From assembly GCA_014728875.1 (NCBI GenBank), contig WJKV01000075.1:1-12076 (forward strand): DNA of 12,076 bases, read 5' to 3'. The position numbers and the translations under genes are program-made. The notes below the pieces were generated by a model. It worked only from the letters and a program-made list of their open reading frames with translations. It had not been told where the DNA came from and made no database searches. Numbering within the stretch: position 1 is the stretch's first letter; each line of letters begins with the position of its first letter. This document shows positions 1 to 6,328 of the stretch, piece by piece. The DNA comes from Candidatus Woesearchaeota archaeon (GTDB lineage Archaea > Nanobdellota > Nanobdellia > Woesearchaeales > WJKV01).

Positions 1-2
1 AG

Positions 3-281
3 CTTAAAGGAACAAAACCTGTTTCCCACAAATTCGGGGAATTCAAGACAAGTTTTGGAGAAAAAGAAAAAACTCCGACATCGCCCCCGCCGATCGCAGA
101 GCATCCGCTGAGAGAGGCGCCTTTGAAGATGGAACAGCCAGGCACCATAGACAAGGACCTAGAGATCATATCCAGCAAACTGGATGCCATAAAAGCGCAG
201 ATTGAAAGCATCAACCAAAGGCTGGCGAACCTGGAAAGGATTGCAGCGGCAGAACAGAGCGGAACAGAAAGAAGATGGTGA
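3..281 (+). CDS. C-terminal part of an unidentified coiled-coil protein (5' end outside window)
   Basis: The third forward frame is open from the window edge to TGA at 279-281, giving the last 92 residues of a protein. The first half is rich in Pro, Lys and Glu and looks disordered. Residues about 52-80 form an amphipathic stretch (DLEIISSKLDAIKAQIESI and onward) with hydrophobic residues every three to four positions, so a short coiled coil is likely. The stop overlaps the start of lspA (ATG 275-277 against TGA 279-281), which points to one operon and coupled translation. I do not recognise a family from this fragment. The reading frame is well supported by the overlap and amino-acid composition; the function is unknown. 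Confidence 0.7.
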   Translation, partial: LKGTKPVSHKFGEFKTSFGEKEKTPTSPPPIAEHPLREAPLKMEQPGTIDKDLEIISSKLDAIKAQIESINQRLANLERIAAAEQSGTERRW

Positions 282-727
282 GGGCCGGGGAAATCAAGTG
301 GAAGCACAAGTTCTTGATATTATTGATAACTGTCATGATCATCGCTGTAGACCAGATGTTCAAATTCCTGACGAGCAGGCTTGAACAGTCGATACCCATA
401 ATAAAGGATGTTCTGCACATAACTTTTGTGCAGAACCTTGGCGCAGGTTTCGGCACACTGCAGGGAAAGTGGTGGTTCCTTGTCGTTATTTCACTGATTG
501 CTTTTGCAGTGACTTTCTATTATTTCCTGAAGACGAGAAAATTTTTCCTAGAGATAATACTTGCAATACTGCTCGGAGGAATCCTCGGTAATCTTATTGA
601 CAGGATAGTCTTCGGTTTTGTGAGAGATTTCATAGATTTCAGGATATGGCCTGTGTTCAATATCGCAGACATAGTCATAACAATAAGCATCCTGCTGCTG
701 ATATTTTATTTCTGGAAAGAAAAATAG
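275..727 (+). CDS. lspA: Signal peptidase II (lipoprotein signal peptidase, aspartic protease)
   Basis: The protein has 150 residues, close to the usual LspA length of about 160, with four hydrophobic segments (about 13-32, 67-85, 92-111, 130-147). LspA cleaves the signal peptide ahead of a lipid-modified cysteine inside the membrane. Visible family motifs are D26-Q27 in helix 1, the N54-x-G-A-G-F-G loop (bacterial form N-x-G-A-A-F), G105-N-L-I-D-R110 carrying the first catalytic Asp (D109), and F128-N-I-A-D132 carrying the second (D132). All key residues are present, so the enzyme should be active. It overlaps the upstream gene by 7 bases and converges on the minus-strand gene that ends at 739. 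LspA is almost universal in bacteria and sporadic in archaea, so transfer from a bacterium at some stage is plausible. Identification is firm; the archaeal substrates are not known from this window. Confidence 0.93.
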   Translation: MVRAGEIKWKHKFLILLITVMIIAVDQMFKFLTSRLEQSIPIIKDVLHITFVQNLGAGFGTLQGKWWFLVVISLIAFAVTFYYFLKTRKFFLEIILAILLGGILGNLIDRIVFGFVRDFIDFRIWPVFNIADIVITISILLLIFYFWKEK

Positions 728-738
728 ATTTTATAGAA

Positions 739-1377
739 TTATCTTTTTCTTCTGGTTCTTTTTGATTTGGTTTTTCTCTTTGTTTTTTTACTTGTTGACC
801 TCTTTTTAGTTGATTTTCTTTTTGTTTTCTTTCCTGCTTTTCTTTTGGCAGACTTCTTTGTCTTTGTTTTTCTTTTTGATGTCTTTTTTCTGGCTGCTGC
901 TTTCTTTCTGGTCTTCTTGGCTTTTTTTCTTCCTGCAGGTTTTGTTTTCTCTGTTTTTTTGTCTTCTTTTCCATAGACTTCTACAGCTGGAATGTTATTG
1001 CCGACACCGTCAAGTTCTTTTTTTATCTGCTCTGCTTTTCTTTCTAATTTAACAGCCCTTTTTTGCCTTTGTTTTTTTCCTGCAATGCGTCTGGGCTTCA
1101 CTGCGCCTATGCTTGCGATAAAGGCGATCAGCGCAATCAATACAAGGCCTATGTACTTAAGATATCCGTGCTGGACATAAAGAACCAATGACAGCAGTAT
1201 GTTTATCGCGAAAAAAACAGTCAAGGCAAGGCTGTTCCTTATCAGGATTATTCCTATCAGTAAATACAGTATAAGCCATCCTGTATGGAATGTTGACGGG
1301 TTTTTTATAGAAAGATAAATCAAAGCAAGGACTCCAAGAAAATAAAAAATCTTTCCGAAAGTATTTCTTCCCCCCAT
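739..1377 (-). CDS. Four-helix membrane protein with a polycationic Lys/Arg tail
   Basis: I do not recognise a named family. From ATG at 1377 the protein has 212 residues. Residues 1-93 hold four hydrophobic helices (about 9-24, 33-47, 50-68, 74-93) with very short loops. Residues 94-140 are a basic, helical linker. Residues 145-212 are about 60% Lys plus Arg (41 of 68), with Thr, Ser and Ala between them, resembling histone-H1-like tails. The frame stays open to a TTG at 1428, but I chose the ATG because a TATA box on the minus strand (1404-1411) lies 27 bases ahead of it, predicting a nearly leaderless mRNA. The tail could anchor nucleic acid, ribosomes or an anionic surface polymer to the membrane; this is inference. 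The coding strand appears as long T-rich tracts on the plus strand. Confidence 0.8.
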   Translation of the reverse strand: MGGRNTFGKIFYFLGVLALIYLSIKNPSTFHTGWLILYLLIGIILIRNSLALTVFFAINILLSLVLYVQHGYLKYIGLVLIALIAFIASIGAVKPRRIAGKKQRQKRAVKLERKAEQIKKELDGVGNNIPAVEVYGKEDKKTEKTKPAGRKKAKKTRKKAAARKKTSKRKTKTKKSAKRKAGKKTKRKSTKKRSTSKKTKRKTKSKRTRRKR

Positions 1378-1403
1378 CTTGCCATTAAGAAAATGATAGA
1401 AAA

Positions 1404-1411
1404 TATATAAA
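1404..1411 (-). promoter_or_regulatory. TATA box of the polycationic membrane protein gene
   Basis: TTTATATA read on the minus strand, 27 bases upstream of ATG 1377, the usual archaeal TATA-to-start distance. The box is near-palindromic and could also fire on the plus strand towards about 1435. Confidence 0.5.
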
Positions 1412-1479
1412 AATAATGGAGTCAACAACCGGTGATGAAAATTCAGCGATTTTTCAAAAATGGCTGATCATTAAAGAAA

Positions 1480-1857
1480 TCAGATTAGAATCGCGTTCAA
1501 AGTGCTCTGCTGGCCAGGCCTTGAAGTGATCCGTGCTTTTCCTTTGTCAGTGTCAATGACAGTTCCCATGGTCAAGATGTTTCGCCTGACAAAGTTCTTG
1601 TTGGCAGGATTGTCAATGACAGTCTTTATCTTTGCTTTTGTGCACTTGCCTGTTTTTTTGTCTATCAGATTCACAGTATCAGCAGAAAGCAGTTTCTGTT
1701 TCATTGTCTTGAACTTGCCCCTAACTGTTCTTTTTCTGGTCTTCTCAACGACAGTCATTGCAGGTGCGCCGCCCAGCTCGAAAACCCTTTTCTTCCTCGC
1801 GCCATGATATCTGCCGCCGCTGATCTTTCTCTTGCTTCTGTGCTGTGAAATCGCCAT
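1480..1857 (-). CDS. rps8e: Small-subunit ribosomal protein eS8 (S8e)
   Basis: The 125-residue protein matches archaeal eS8 in length and pattern. It has a very basic N-terminus with the SGGRYHGARKKR stretch (residues 14-25), the ELGG-x-P-A loop (27-33) and a C-terminal beta region with the ITSRPGQ stretch (110-116). eS8 binds 16S rRNA in the body of the 30S subunit. A TATA box (1881-1888 on the minus strand) sits 24 bases before the ATG, so the transcript is expected to be leaderless or nearly so. The next minus-strand gene begins about 100 bases downstream with its own TATA box, so the two are probably separate units. Nothing unusual is seen in the protein. Confidence 0.96.
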   Translation of the reverse strand: MAISQHRSKRKISGGRYHGARKKRVFELGGAPAMTVVEKTRKRTVRGKFKTMKQKLLSADTVNLIDKKTGKCTKAKIKTVIDNPANKNFVRRNILTMGTVIDTDKGKARITSRPGQQSTLNAILI

Positions 1858-1880
1858 TTTAGTCGAAAAATGACAATTGA

Positions 1881-1888
1881 TTTATAAA
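1881..1888 (-). promoter_or_regulatory. TATA box of the eS8 gene
   Basis: TTTATAAA, 24 bases upstream of the eS8 ATG at 1857 on the minus strand. There is room for only a few leader bases. Confidence 0.6.
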
Positions 1889-1920
1889 ACTTTTGGGGAT
1901 GTGCTGTTGAAAAAATAATA

Positions 1921-1934
1921 AGCTTTAAATATAG
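1921..1934 (+). promoter_or_regulatory. TATA-like promoter element of the lsm-eL37 operon
   Basis: AGCTTTAAATATAG at 1921-1934 is a good archaeal BRE/TATA match. The expected start near 1955 leaves a leader of about 40 nt that contains the Shine-Dalgarno sequence GGAGGGG (1980-1986). Confidence 0.5.
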
Positions 1935-1995
1935 TCGTGTTTTTTAAACGAATAAAATAACCATTTGTTTTGATTTTATGGAGGGGAAATAAAAA

Positions 1996-2223
1996 ATGGA
2001 CCAAGCAAGACCGTTAGACGCATTAAACAGAGGACGTGACAAAAGAGTAATCATCGACTTGAAGAACAGCAAACAATTCATAGGAACCTTGAAAGCATTC
2101 GACATACACATCAATACTGTGCTTGAGGATGCAGAAGAAAGAGTTGACGGAGAAGCAAAAAGAAAGTTGGGCACTGTTTTTATCAGGGGAGACACGATTG
2201 TCAGCATCAGTCTGGAAAAATAA
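1996..2223 (+). CDS. Archaeal Sm-like protein (LSm/SmAP1 type)
   Basis: The 75-residue length is typical for archaeal SmAP1. LSm proteins form seven-membered rings that bind U-rich RNA and act in RNA metabolism. The Sm1 motif runs about 17-48 with the RNA-contacting residues D36-x-H-x-N40. The Sm2 motif is near 58-72 with the hallmark I63-R-G-D66. The start is fixed by GGAGGGG at 1980-1986, ten bases before the ATG. The next gene, 55 bases downstream, is eL37; the lsm-eL37 pair is a conserved archaeal arrangement and supports both calls. The charged segment between Sm1 and Sm2 (EERVDGEAKRK) is of usual length. Confidence 0.96.
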   Translation: MDQARPLDALNRGRDKRVIIDLKNSKQFIGTLKAFDIHINTVLEDAEERVDGEAKRKLGTVFIRGDTIVSISLEK

Positions 2224-2278
2224 CAGATCAATTGTATCTGTCCATAACTTGAGATTTTAAGAAAGCAAAGGCAGGAAA

Positions 2279-2443
2279 ATGACAAAAGGAACTCCTTCAA
2301 TGGGCAAGCATTCTGGAAAGAAAAGCCACATGTACTGCAGGAGATGCGGCAAGCACAGTTACCACATCAAAAAGAAGAAGTGCGCCAGCTGCGGTTATGG
2401 CGCGACACCCAAACAGAGAACCTACAGCTGGCTCAAGAAATAG
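2279..2443 (+). CDS. rpl37e: Large-subunit ribosomal protein eL37 (L37e)
   Basis: A small gene of 54 residues. It begins MTKGTPSMGKHSGKKSH and carries a zinc ribbon made of C20-x2-C23 and C35-x2-C38, the defining eL37 feature. It ends TYSWLKK. The length is close to archaeal eL37 (about 60). The protein binds 23S rRNA in the 50S subunit. It follows lsm by 55 bases with no obvious new promoter, so cotranscription is likely; a weak purine-rich AGGCAGG lies just before the ATG. Identification rests on the whole-protein pattern plus the conserved lsm neighbour. Confidence 0.95.
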   Translation: MTKGTPSMGKHSGKKSHMYCRRCGKHSYHIKKKKCASCGYGATPKQRTYSWLKK

Positions 2444-2513
2444 TGTATATGAGATTCTAAAGCTATAAATTATAATGCCATTCTAATTGTTGTCCAGTCT
2501 ATTAAACAGATAG

Positions 2514-2524
2514 TTTTAAAAATA
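2514..2524 (+). promoter_or_regulatory. Promoter element of tRNA-Leu(UAG)
   Basis: TTTTAAAAATA lies 27 bases before the tRNA 5' end, fitting a TATA box with a start a few bases ahead of the mature tRNA. Confidence 0.45.
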
Positions 2525-2550
2525 GTGGCAAAATAACCCGGAAATACACT

Positions 2551-2634
2551 GCGGGGGTGCCGGAGTGGCCAAACGGGACAGGCTTAGGACCTGTTGGCTT
2601 AGTGCCTACGTGGGTTCGAATCCTACCCCCCGCA
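2551..2634 (+). tRNA. tRNA-Leu, anticodon UAG, no intron
   Basis: An 84-nt class II tRNA. The acceptor stem GCGGGGG (2551-2557) pairs fully with CCCCCGC (2627-2633), and the discriminator is A2634 as expected for leucine. The anticodon stem is ACAGG/CCUGU (2578-2582 with 2590-2594) with loop CUUAGGA; the anticodon UAG is at 2585-2587. The long variable arm is at about 2595-2610. The T-arm GUGGG-UUCGAAU-CCUAC has one G-U pair. No CCA is encoded, as in most archaeal tRNAs. The acceptor stem is identical to that of the split tRNA-Leu(UAA) elsewhere in the window. Confidence 0.96.
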
Positions 2635-2639
2635 TTCTC

Positions 2640-2661
2640 CCTTCTTTTTTGCTCTTTTTTC
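2640..2661 (+). terminator. Poly-T terminator after tRNA-Leu(UAG)
   Basis: Two T runs within 22 bases (CTTCTTTTTTG, then CTCTTTTTTC) start six bases after the tRNA. Archaeal RNA polymerase terminates at such U-rich tracts without needing a hairpin. Confidence 0.6.
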
Positions 2662-2745
2662 TGATTAGAAGCAGCATAAAGTGTTGTAAAGCTTTAACAG
2701 CCTTAAGCAGCCTGATTCGATCTTAAATCCTGGCACTTTAACAAG

Positions 2746-2757
2746 TTTATATATAAA
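2746..2757 (+). promoter_or_regulatory. TATA-like box 1 in the S-layer upstream region
   Basis: TTTATATATAAA is a perfect palindrome, so it could serve either strand. No gene starts 25-30 bases away on either side. It is the first of four such boxes between 2746 and 3057. Confidence 0.35.
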
Positions 2758-2824
2758 CACGCAAATCTATAATTATTAACACATTAAATATCGCGCTAAG
2801 CTGTAGAGCTAATAAAGAGGAAGA

Positions 2825-2833
2825 TTTATATAG
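2825..2833 (+). promoter_or_regulatory. TATA-like box 2 in the S-layer upstream region
   Basis: TTTATATAG, with an expected transcription start near 2855. A transcript from here would contain the 10-bp hairpin at 2889-2911 and a leader of more than 400 nt before the S-layer ATG. Confidence 0.4.
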
Positions 2834-2888
2834 GGAAGCAAATCCCCAAATGAGAATTAAACAGCAAATCCATGTGGGGTGTTTGGGT

Positions 2889-2911
2889 GTTGGTTTTTGA
2901 AAAAAACCAAC
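2889..2911 (+). other. Perfect 10-bp stem-loop in the S-layer upstream region
   Basis: GTTGGTTTTT (2889-2898) and AAAAACCAAC (2902-2911) are exact complements with a 3-base loop. The structure lies in no gene, eight bases ahead of TATA-like box 3. Read on the minus strand it ends in a T-run and could act as a terminator; on the plus strand it may be an RNA structural element. The function is open. Confidence 0.45.
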
Positions 2912-2918
2912 CGAATCA

Positions 2919-2927
2919 TTTATAAAT
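2919..2927 (+). promoter_or_regulatory. TATA-like box 3 in the S-layer upstream region
   Basis: TTTATAAAT, with an expected start near 2950. It is followed by a 41-codon open frame (2931-3056) that lacks a ribosome-binding site. Confidence 0.35.
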
Positions 2928-3049
2928 AAAATGAGCAAAAAGCGAGGGTTTTTATTCCGAAGTAACAACACACAAAACAAGCTAAAACTGTCAAATTTGA
3001 AGGTTTTAAGCCTTAATGCTCATAACCTGTATGCTAAAGCACATAAATG

Positions 3050-3057
3050 TTTATAAA
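3050..3057 (+). promoter_or_regulatory. Probable main TATA box of the S-layer gene
   Basis: TTTATAAA closest to the gene. The predicted transcription start is about 3080, exactly where a 9-bp stem-loop begins (3080-3101). This gives a leader of about 190 nt. Confidence 0.6.
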
Positions 3058-3079
3058 GCAAACAGGATTTACAATCAGC

Positions 3080-3101
3080 AGAGTGTTAGCAGTAATACTC
3101 T
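3080..3101 (+). promoter_or_regulatory. Stem-loop at the predicted 5' end of the S-layer mRNA
   Basis: AGAGTGTTA (3080-3088) pairs with TAATACTCT (3093-3101) over 9 bp with one G-U pair, closing a GCAG loop. Its left edge matches the start predicted from the TATA box at 3050-3057. Stem-loops at the extreme 5' end stabilise some abundant bacterial mRNAs, such as ompA; the same role here is inference. Confidence 0.5.
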
Positions 3102-3254
3102 CGATAAACTGATGACGACAAGCCAATACAGCGATGGATATGTATATGGTTAGTATGTGTATCCAAAACACACAGGCAAAACATTGACTCTAAGAGAAAG
3201 GGGTTTTGGCAAAAAAGGTTTTTGGCAACCAAAAAAAAAAACAGAAAAAAACAC

Positions 3255-3261
3255 GGAGGTG
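3255..3261 (+). promoter_or_regulatory. Shine-Dalgarno sequence that fixes the S-layer start
   Basis: GGAGGTG is an almost perfect anti-16S match nine bases before ATG 3271. The frame is open back to 3157, but the peptide encoded there is not signal-like, whereas translation from 3271 begins directly with a signal peptide. Confidence 0.85.
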
Positions 3262-3270
3262 TTTCGGATA

Positions 3271-6246
3271 ATGGCTTTTAAGAAGGCTATTAAGAAGATC
3301 GCAGCGCTTGGTGCTGGTCTTGGTATGGCAGGAGCTACCTTGATGGGTGCTATGGCATTTGATCTTGCAGAGTTCCCAAGCCCATTTGTTGAAGATGGTG
3401 TTTTCAACACATTAGTCGTCATAGGCGCTAATGCAAAGACCATCGATACTATTGGTGCGGCGGACATTGTTGCGGCTCTCCAAGCTGCTTCTGTAAGCGA
3501 ACTAGGAGAAGGTCTCATGGGCACAGAAAGAGGCGGATCCATCCTTACAGTCAGCGGTGATTCAGTAGAAATCGGAGAACCGAGCGACCTTTTGGAACTG
3601 GGCGAACCTGTCGGTAATGTCAGAGAAACAATCACTGAGTTCGAACTTGACGCTCTGAAAGGTGGAGTTATAACTACAGACGAAGGCAGTACTGAATACA
3701 ACCAGTACTTGAGGTTCAAAGACAACGATCCTACCCTGAACAATGTCACAGTATTGTTCACTGAAAACGACGAGACCAATGAAAAGGTCGGTGACTTCTT
3801 GTACATGATCGAAGGCAATGCAGTTACAGATGCTGTCTTTGAATATGAACTTGAATTCGAAGAAGGTCTAGAATCTGAAATCGAATTCAACATCAGAGGA
3901 AGCACTGTAAGCACTATCCAGGGTGAACTGGATGACCTTGAAGATGAAGTCTTCAACCTGTTCGGTGTTGACTACACTTTCGTCGACAGTGAGCTTGACA
4001 TTTCAGCAGCTCAGCAGAAGCTTACCTTGGAATTCCTTGGCGGCGATGTCACTGACACTCTTGAAGAAGGAGAAATCAGGACATATACAATCGACGGCGT
4101 CGACTACGAAGTCGAAGCTTTGATTGTATCAGACACCGGCGGAAACGAAGGTAGAGGAAGCGTTAAGTTCAAGGTAAACGGCGAAGTCACTGACGAACTT
4201 GAAGATGGAGAAACAGATGTCTTGTCTGACGGATTGGAAGTAGGCATCAGGGAAATCCTGCCAAACGAAGCAGAAGAAGTTGCAGGCGGAGACCTTGTAG
4301 AATTCTTCCTTGGCGCAAACAAGATCCAGTTCACTGATGTATACAGCGACTGTAACAGTGCAACAAGCCCGTACGGATTCAGCCAGGGCGTTGAAATCAC
4401 ATCAGAAGACATTGAAGAAGGCTGGGTATCCATCTGCGGCAGTGTCATCGACAACAACAAGACTTTCGAAATCACCAGCATCAAGTACAGATTGATTCCA
4501 GATGCAAGGAGCGGTGAATCTGACATCTACATACCTCCAGGACACGGTATAAGAGAATACCTTGACGAACCTGAAGGAATGTTGAACCCTGAATGGGACA
4601 TCAGATACGAAGGCCTGGTTGACACAGGCGTCTCCACTGTTTTGATCGAAAGCAGGGGAGATGATGAATACAAGCTGACCTTCACCAACAGGCAGGGCAA
4701 CAGATACGTCATTCCTCTTGTCGACAACAACAATGGAAATGACGGTCATGCAGGAACTGCAGGCTGGACACACGGCGATTTCAAGCTTGGTGACGATGTT
4801 GACAAGAACAACAGGAATTCCCTGATCTTTGCAGAAGGTGTATTCAACAACGACAATATAAGCACAAATGACTACTATCCAATCTGGGATGATGACATGT
4901 TCATCTTATCAGACATGGACGCAGAATGGGACGAAACATCATTCACCCATGTGCTTGTATACGAGTCCATTGACACCAGCAACAAGGAATTGACCTTTGA
5001 AGATCTGGCAACAGGCACTCAGGAAGTTGTCTACAGGGACATGACAAATGCAGCGACCTGGACAGGAAGCGGCGCACTAGGTACAGGAGAATTGGTAATG
5101 GGCGGAAACTCATTCACCTTCTATGTAGCCAATGACACAACCGCACCTGCATACGACGACTACAGGCTGGTATTCGACCAGAACAACGACAATGACCTTG
5201 GACAAGCTAATCTCGGAACAAGGTATGAATTCGGCGTTGAAAGAGCAAAGATCACTATCGACGGCGGCGGAATACTTGACCTGGAAGACCTGAACTGTAG
5301 TTACATTGAGATTGTCAACAATTCTGGTGCAGCAAACTACAATTTGACCACAAACAGTTGTAACCAGAACGCAACACTGAATCTAGTCAATGGCTCTGCA
5401 CGTTTGAACAGTCTTGGTGCAGTTGCAAATACAGGTACAACCTTGACAACTAGACCATGCGACATGGGAGTTAACCATAGAGGAATCAACAACTTCATAA
5501 ACGACACATTCAGTATCATCTTGCACACTGAAAGCAGTGAGTTCGATGAGAATGATGGTGCAGAAGAGATCTGTACTAATATCAGGAATGAAGCAAACAA
5601 TGAAGTTGGCCTGAGGGTTGTTGAGACAGAAATAAGACTGCTGGGTTCAGGAACCACGAATCCGACAACCTACTGGAATTCGTTCACCACAGACGCACCA
5701 TACGACTTTGAACTGAATGAACCAGATGAGAACGAAGACTTCAATCTGGGAATGACTGCATTCGGTGTATTCTTCAGCGTGTTCGACGAAGACCAGCAAG
5801 ACGAACCTCAAGAACTGACAATAGAATACCCGCTATTGCAGAGAGGAGCTCATGTCTTTATAACAGCAGGAACAACAAAGGCATCCCGATCCGCAGCAGG
5901 TGGAGCAGTCGTTGTCAACAAGGTCGAAGTTGGAAAAGTGTTGCTGGACGAAGAAGTCGCTGACGTAACTGCACAGAACGCAATCGTTGTCGGCGGTCCA
6001 TGTGTTAACACAGCAGCTGCTGACCTTCTAGGAAATCCTGAAGATTGTGCTGAAGGATTCATGGAAGGCGAAGCAATGATCAAACTATTCGCAAACGGCG
6101 ATAATGTTGCTATGCTAGTAGCAGGCTATTCTGGTGACGACACCAGACAAGCTTCAGCAGTAATCGCTGAATACGAAAAGTACGATCTGAGCGGCGAAGA
6201 AGTAAAAGTTAACACACAGACACTGCAAGTAACAACTGTCAGCTAA
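3271..6246 (+). CDS. S-layer protein (Methanococcus-type N- and C-terminal S-layer domains)
   Basis: A secreted 991-residue protein expected to build the paracrystalline cell coat. Residues 1-29 are a signal peptide: Lys-rich start (KKAIKK), hydrophobic core and likely cleavage after GAMA29. Residues about 36-75 (LVVIGANA, then AADIVAALQ) match the N-terminal S-layer domain. Residues about 905-991 (VVGGPCVNTAAADLL, then AMLVAGYSGDDTRQAS) match the C-terminal domain. The middle is acidic and beta-rich. Eight cysteines allow up to four disulphides. About ten N-x-S/T sequons suggest N-glycosylation, several of them clustered between residues about 675 and 710. There is no C-terminal membrane anchor. 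The leader holds several promoter boxes, a 5' hairpin and a strong ribosome site, fitting very high expression; a T-run follows the stop. The gene stands alone. The family call is strong, and exact domain limits are estimates. Confidence 0.92.
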   Translation: MAFKKAIKKIAALGAGLGMAGATLMGAMAFDLAEFPSPFVEDGVFNTLVVIGANAKTIDTIGAADIVAALQAASVSELGEGLMGTERGGSILTVSGDSVEIGEPSDLLELGEPVGNVRETITEFELDALKGGVITTDEGSTEYNQYLRFKDNDPTLNNVTVLFTENDETNEKVGDFLYMIEGNAVTDAVFEYELEFEEGLESEIEFNIRGSTVSTIQGELDDLEDEVFNLFGVDYTFVDSELDISAAQQKLTLEFLGGDVTDTLEEGEIRTYTIDGVDYEVEALIVSDTGGNEGRGSVKFKVNGEVTDELEDGETDVLSDGLEVGIREILPNEAEEVAGGDLVEFFLGANKIQFTDVYSDCNSATSPYGFSQGVEITSEDIEEGWVSICGSVIDNNKTFEITSIKYRLIPDARSGESDIYIPPGHGIREYLDEPEGMLNPEWDIRYEGLVDTGVSTVLIESRGDDEYKLTFTNRQGNRYVIPLVDNNNGNDGHAGTAGWTHGDFKLGDDVDKNNRNSLIFAEGVFNNDNISTNDYYPIWDDDMFILSDMDAEWDETSFTHVLVYESIDTSNKELTFEDLATGTQEVVYRDMTNAATWTGSGALGTGELVMGGNSFTFYVANDTTAPAYDDYRLVFDQNNDNDLGQANLGTRYEFGVERAKITIDGGGILDLEDLNCSYIEIVNNSGAANYNLTTNSCNQNATLNLVNGSARLNSLGAVANTGTTLTTRPCDMGVNHRGINNFINDTFSIILHTESSEFDENDGAEEICTNIRNEANNEVGLRVVETEIRLLGSGTTNPTTYWNSFTTDAPYDFELNEPDENEDFNLGMTAFGVFFSVFDEDQQDEPQELTIEYPLLQRGAHVFITAGTTKASRSAAGGAVVVNKVEVGKVLLDEEVADVTAQNAIVVGGPCVNTAAADLLGNPEDCAEGFMEGEAMIKLFANGDNVAMLVAGYSGDDTRQASAVIAEYEKYDLSGEEVKVNTQTLQVTTVS

Positions 6247-6260
6247 AACAAAAGAAATTA

Positions 6261-6285
6261 ATTTTTTCTTTTTTTTTCTTTATTT
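6261..6285 (+). terminator. Poly-T terminator of the S-layer gene
   Basis: An almost uninterrupted T tract (ATTTTTTCTTTTTTTTTC and on) begins 15 bases after the stop, a strong archaeal U-tract terminator. Confidence 0.7.
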
Positions 6286-6296
6286 TAAACTAAAAT

Positions 6297-6305
6297 TTTA
6301 TAAAT
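6297..6305 (+). promoter_or_regulatory. TATA box of the radical SAM gene
   Basis: TTTATAAAT, 24 bases ahead of ATG 6329. The start should fall at or just before the ATG, so a leaderless mRNA is likely. Confidence 0.6.
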
Positions 6306-6328
6306 AGTGCACAGCATGATTTTTCTTT

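Noticed and set aside
1..6. Window starts with AGCTT, as a HindIII-cut clone would
   Set aside because: Several uncut AAGCTT sites occur inside the window, so this is likely coincidence.
767..1052. Phe/Leu-rich plus-strand frames that look like membrane proteins
   Set aside because: They are the antisense of the Lys/Arg-rich tail encoded on the minus strand; AAA and AAG codons read backwards give Phe and Leu codons.
2931..3056. A 41-codon frame beginning MSKKRGFLFRSNN in the S-layer upstream region
   Set aside because: It has no ribosome-binding site, its start lies four bases after a TATA-like box, and its stop sits inside the main TATA box. Composition does not look like a conserved protein.
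3109..3140. TGATGA motif in the S-layer leader as a C-box RNA
   Set aside because: No D box (CTGA) follows at a sensible distance and there is no terminal stem.
3157..3270. N-terminal extension of the S-layer frame by 38 codons
   Set aside because: The extension is Lys-rich and not signal-like, and the Shine-Dalgarno sequence at 3255-3261 points to ATG 3271, which begins a good signal peptide.
3150..3956. Long minus-strand frame of 268 codons across the S-layer gene start
   Set aside because: Ser/Pro-rich shadow of the S-layer coding sequence, with no promoter or ribosome site and no recognisable domain.
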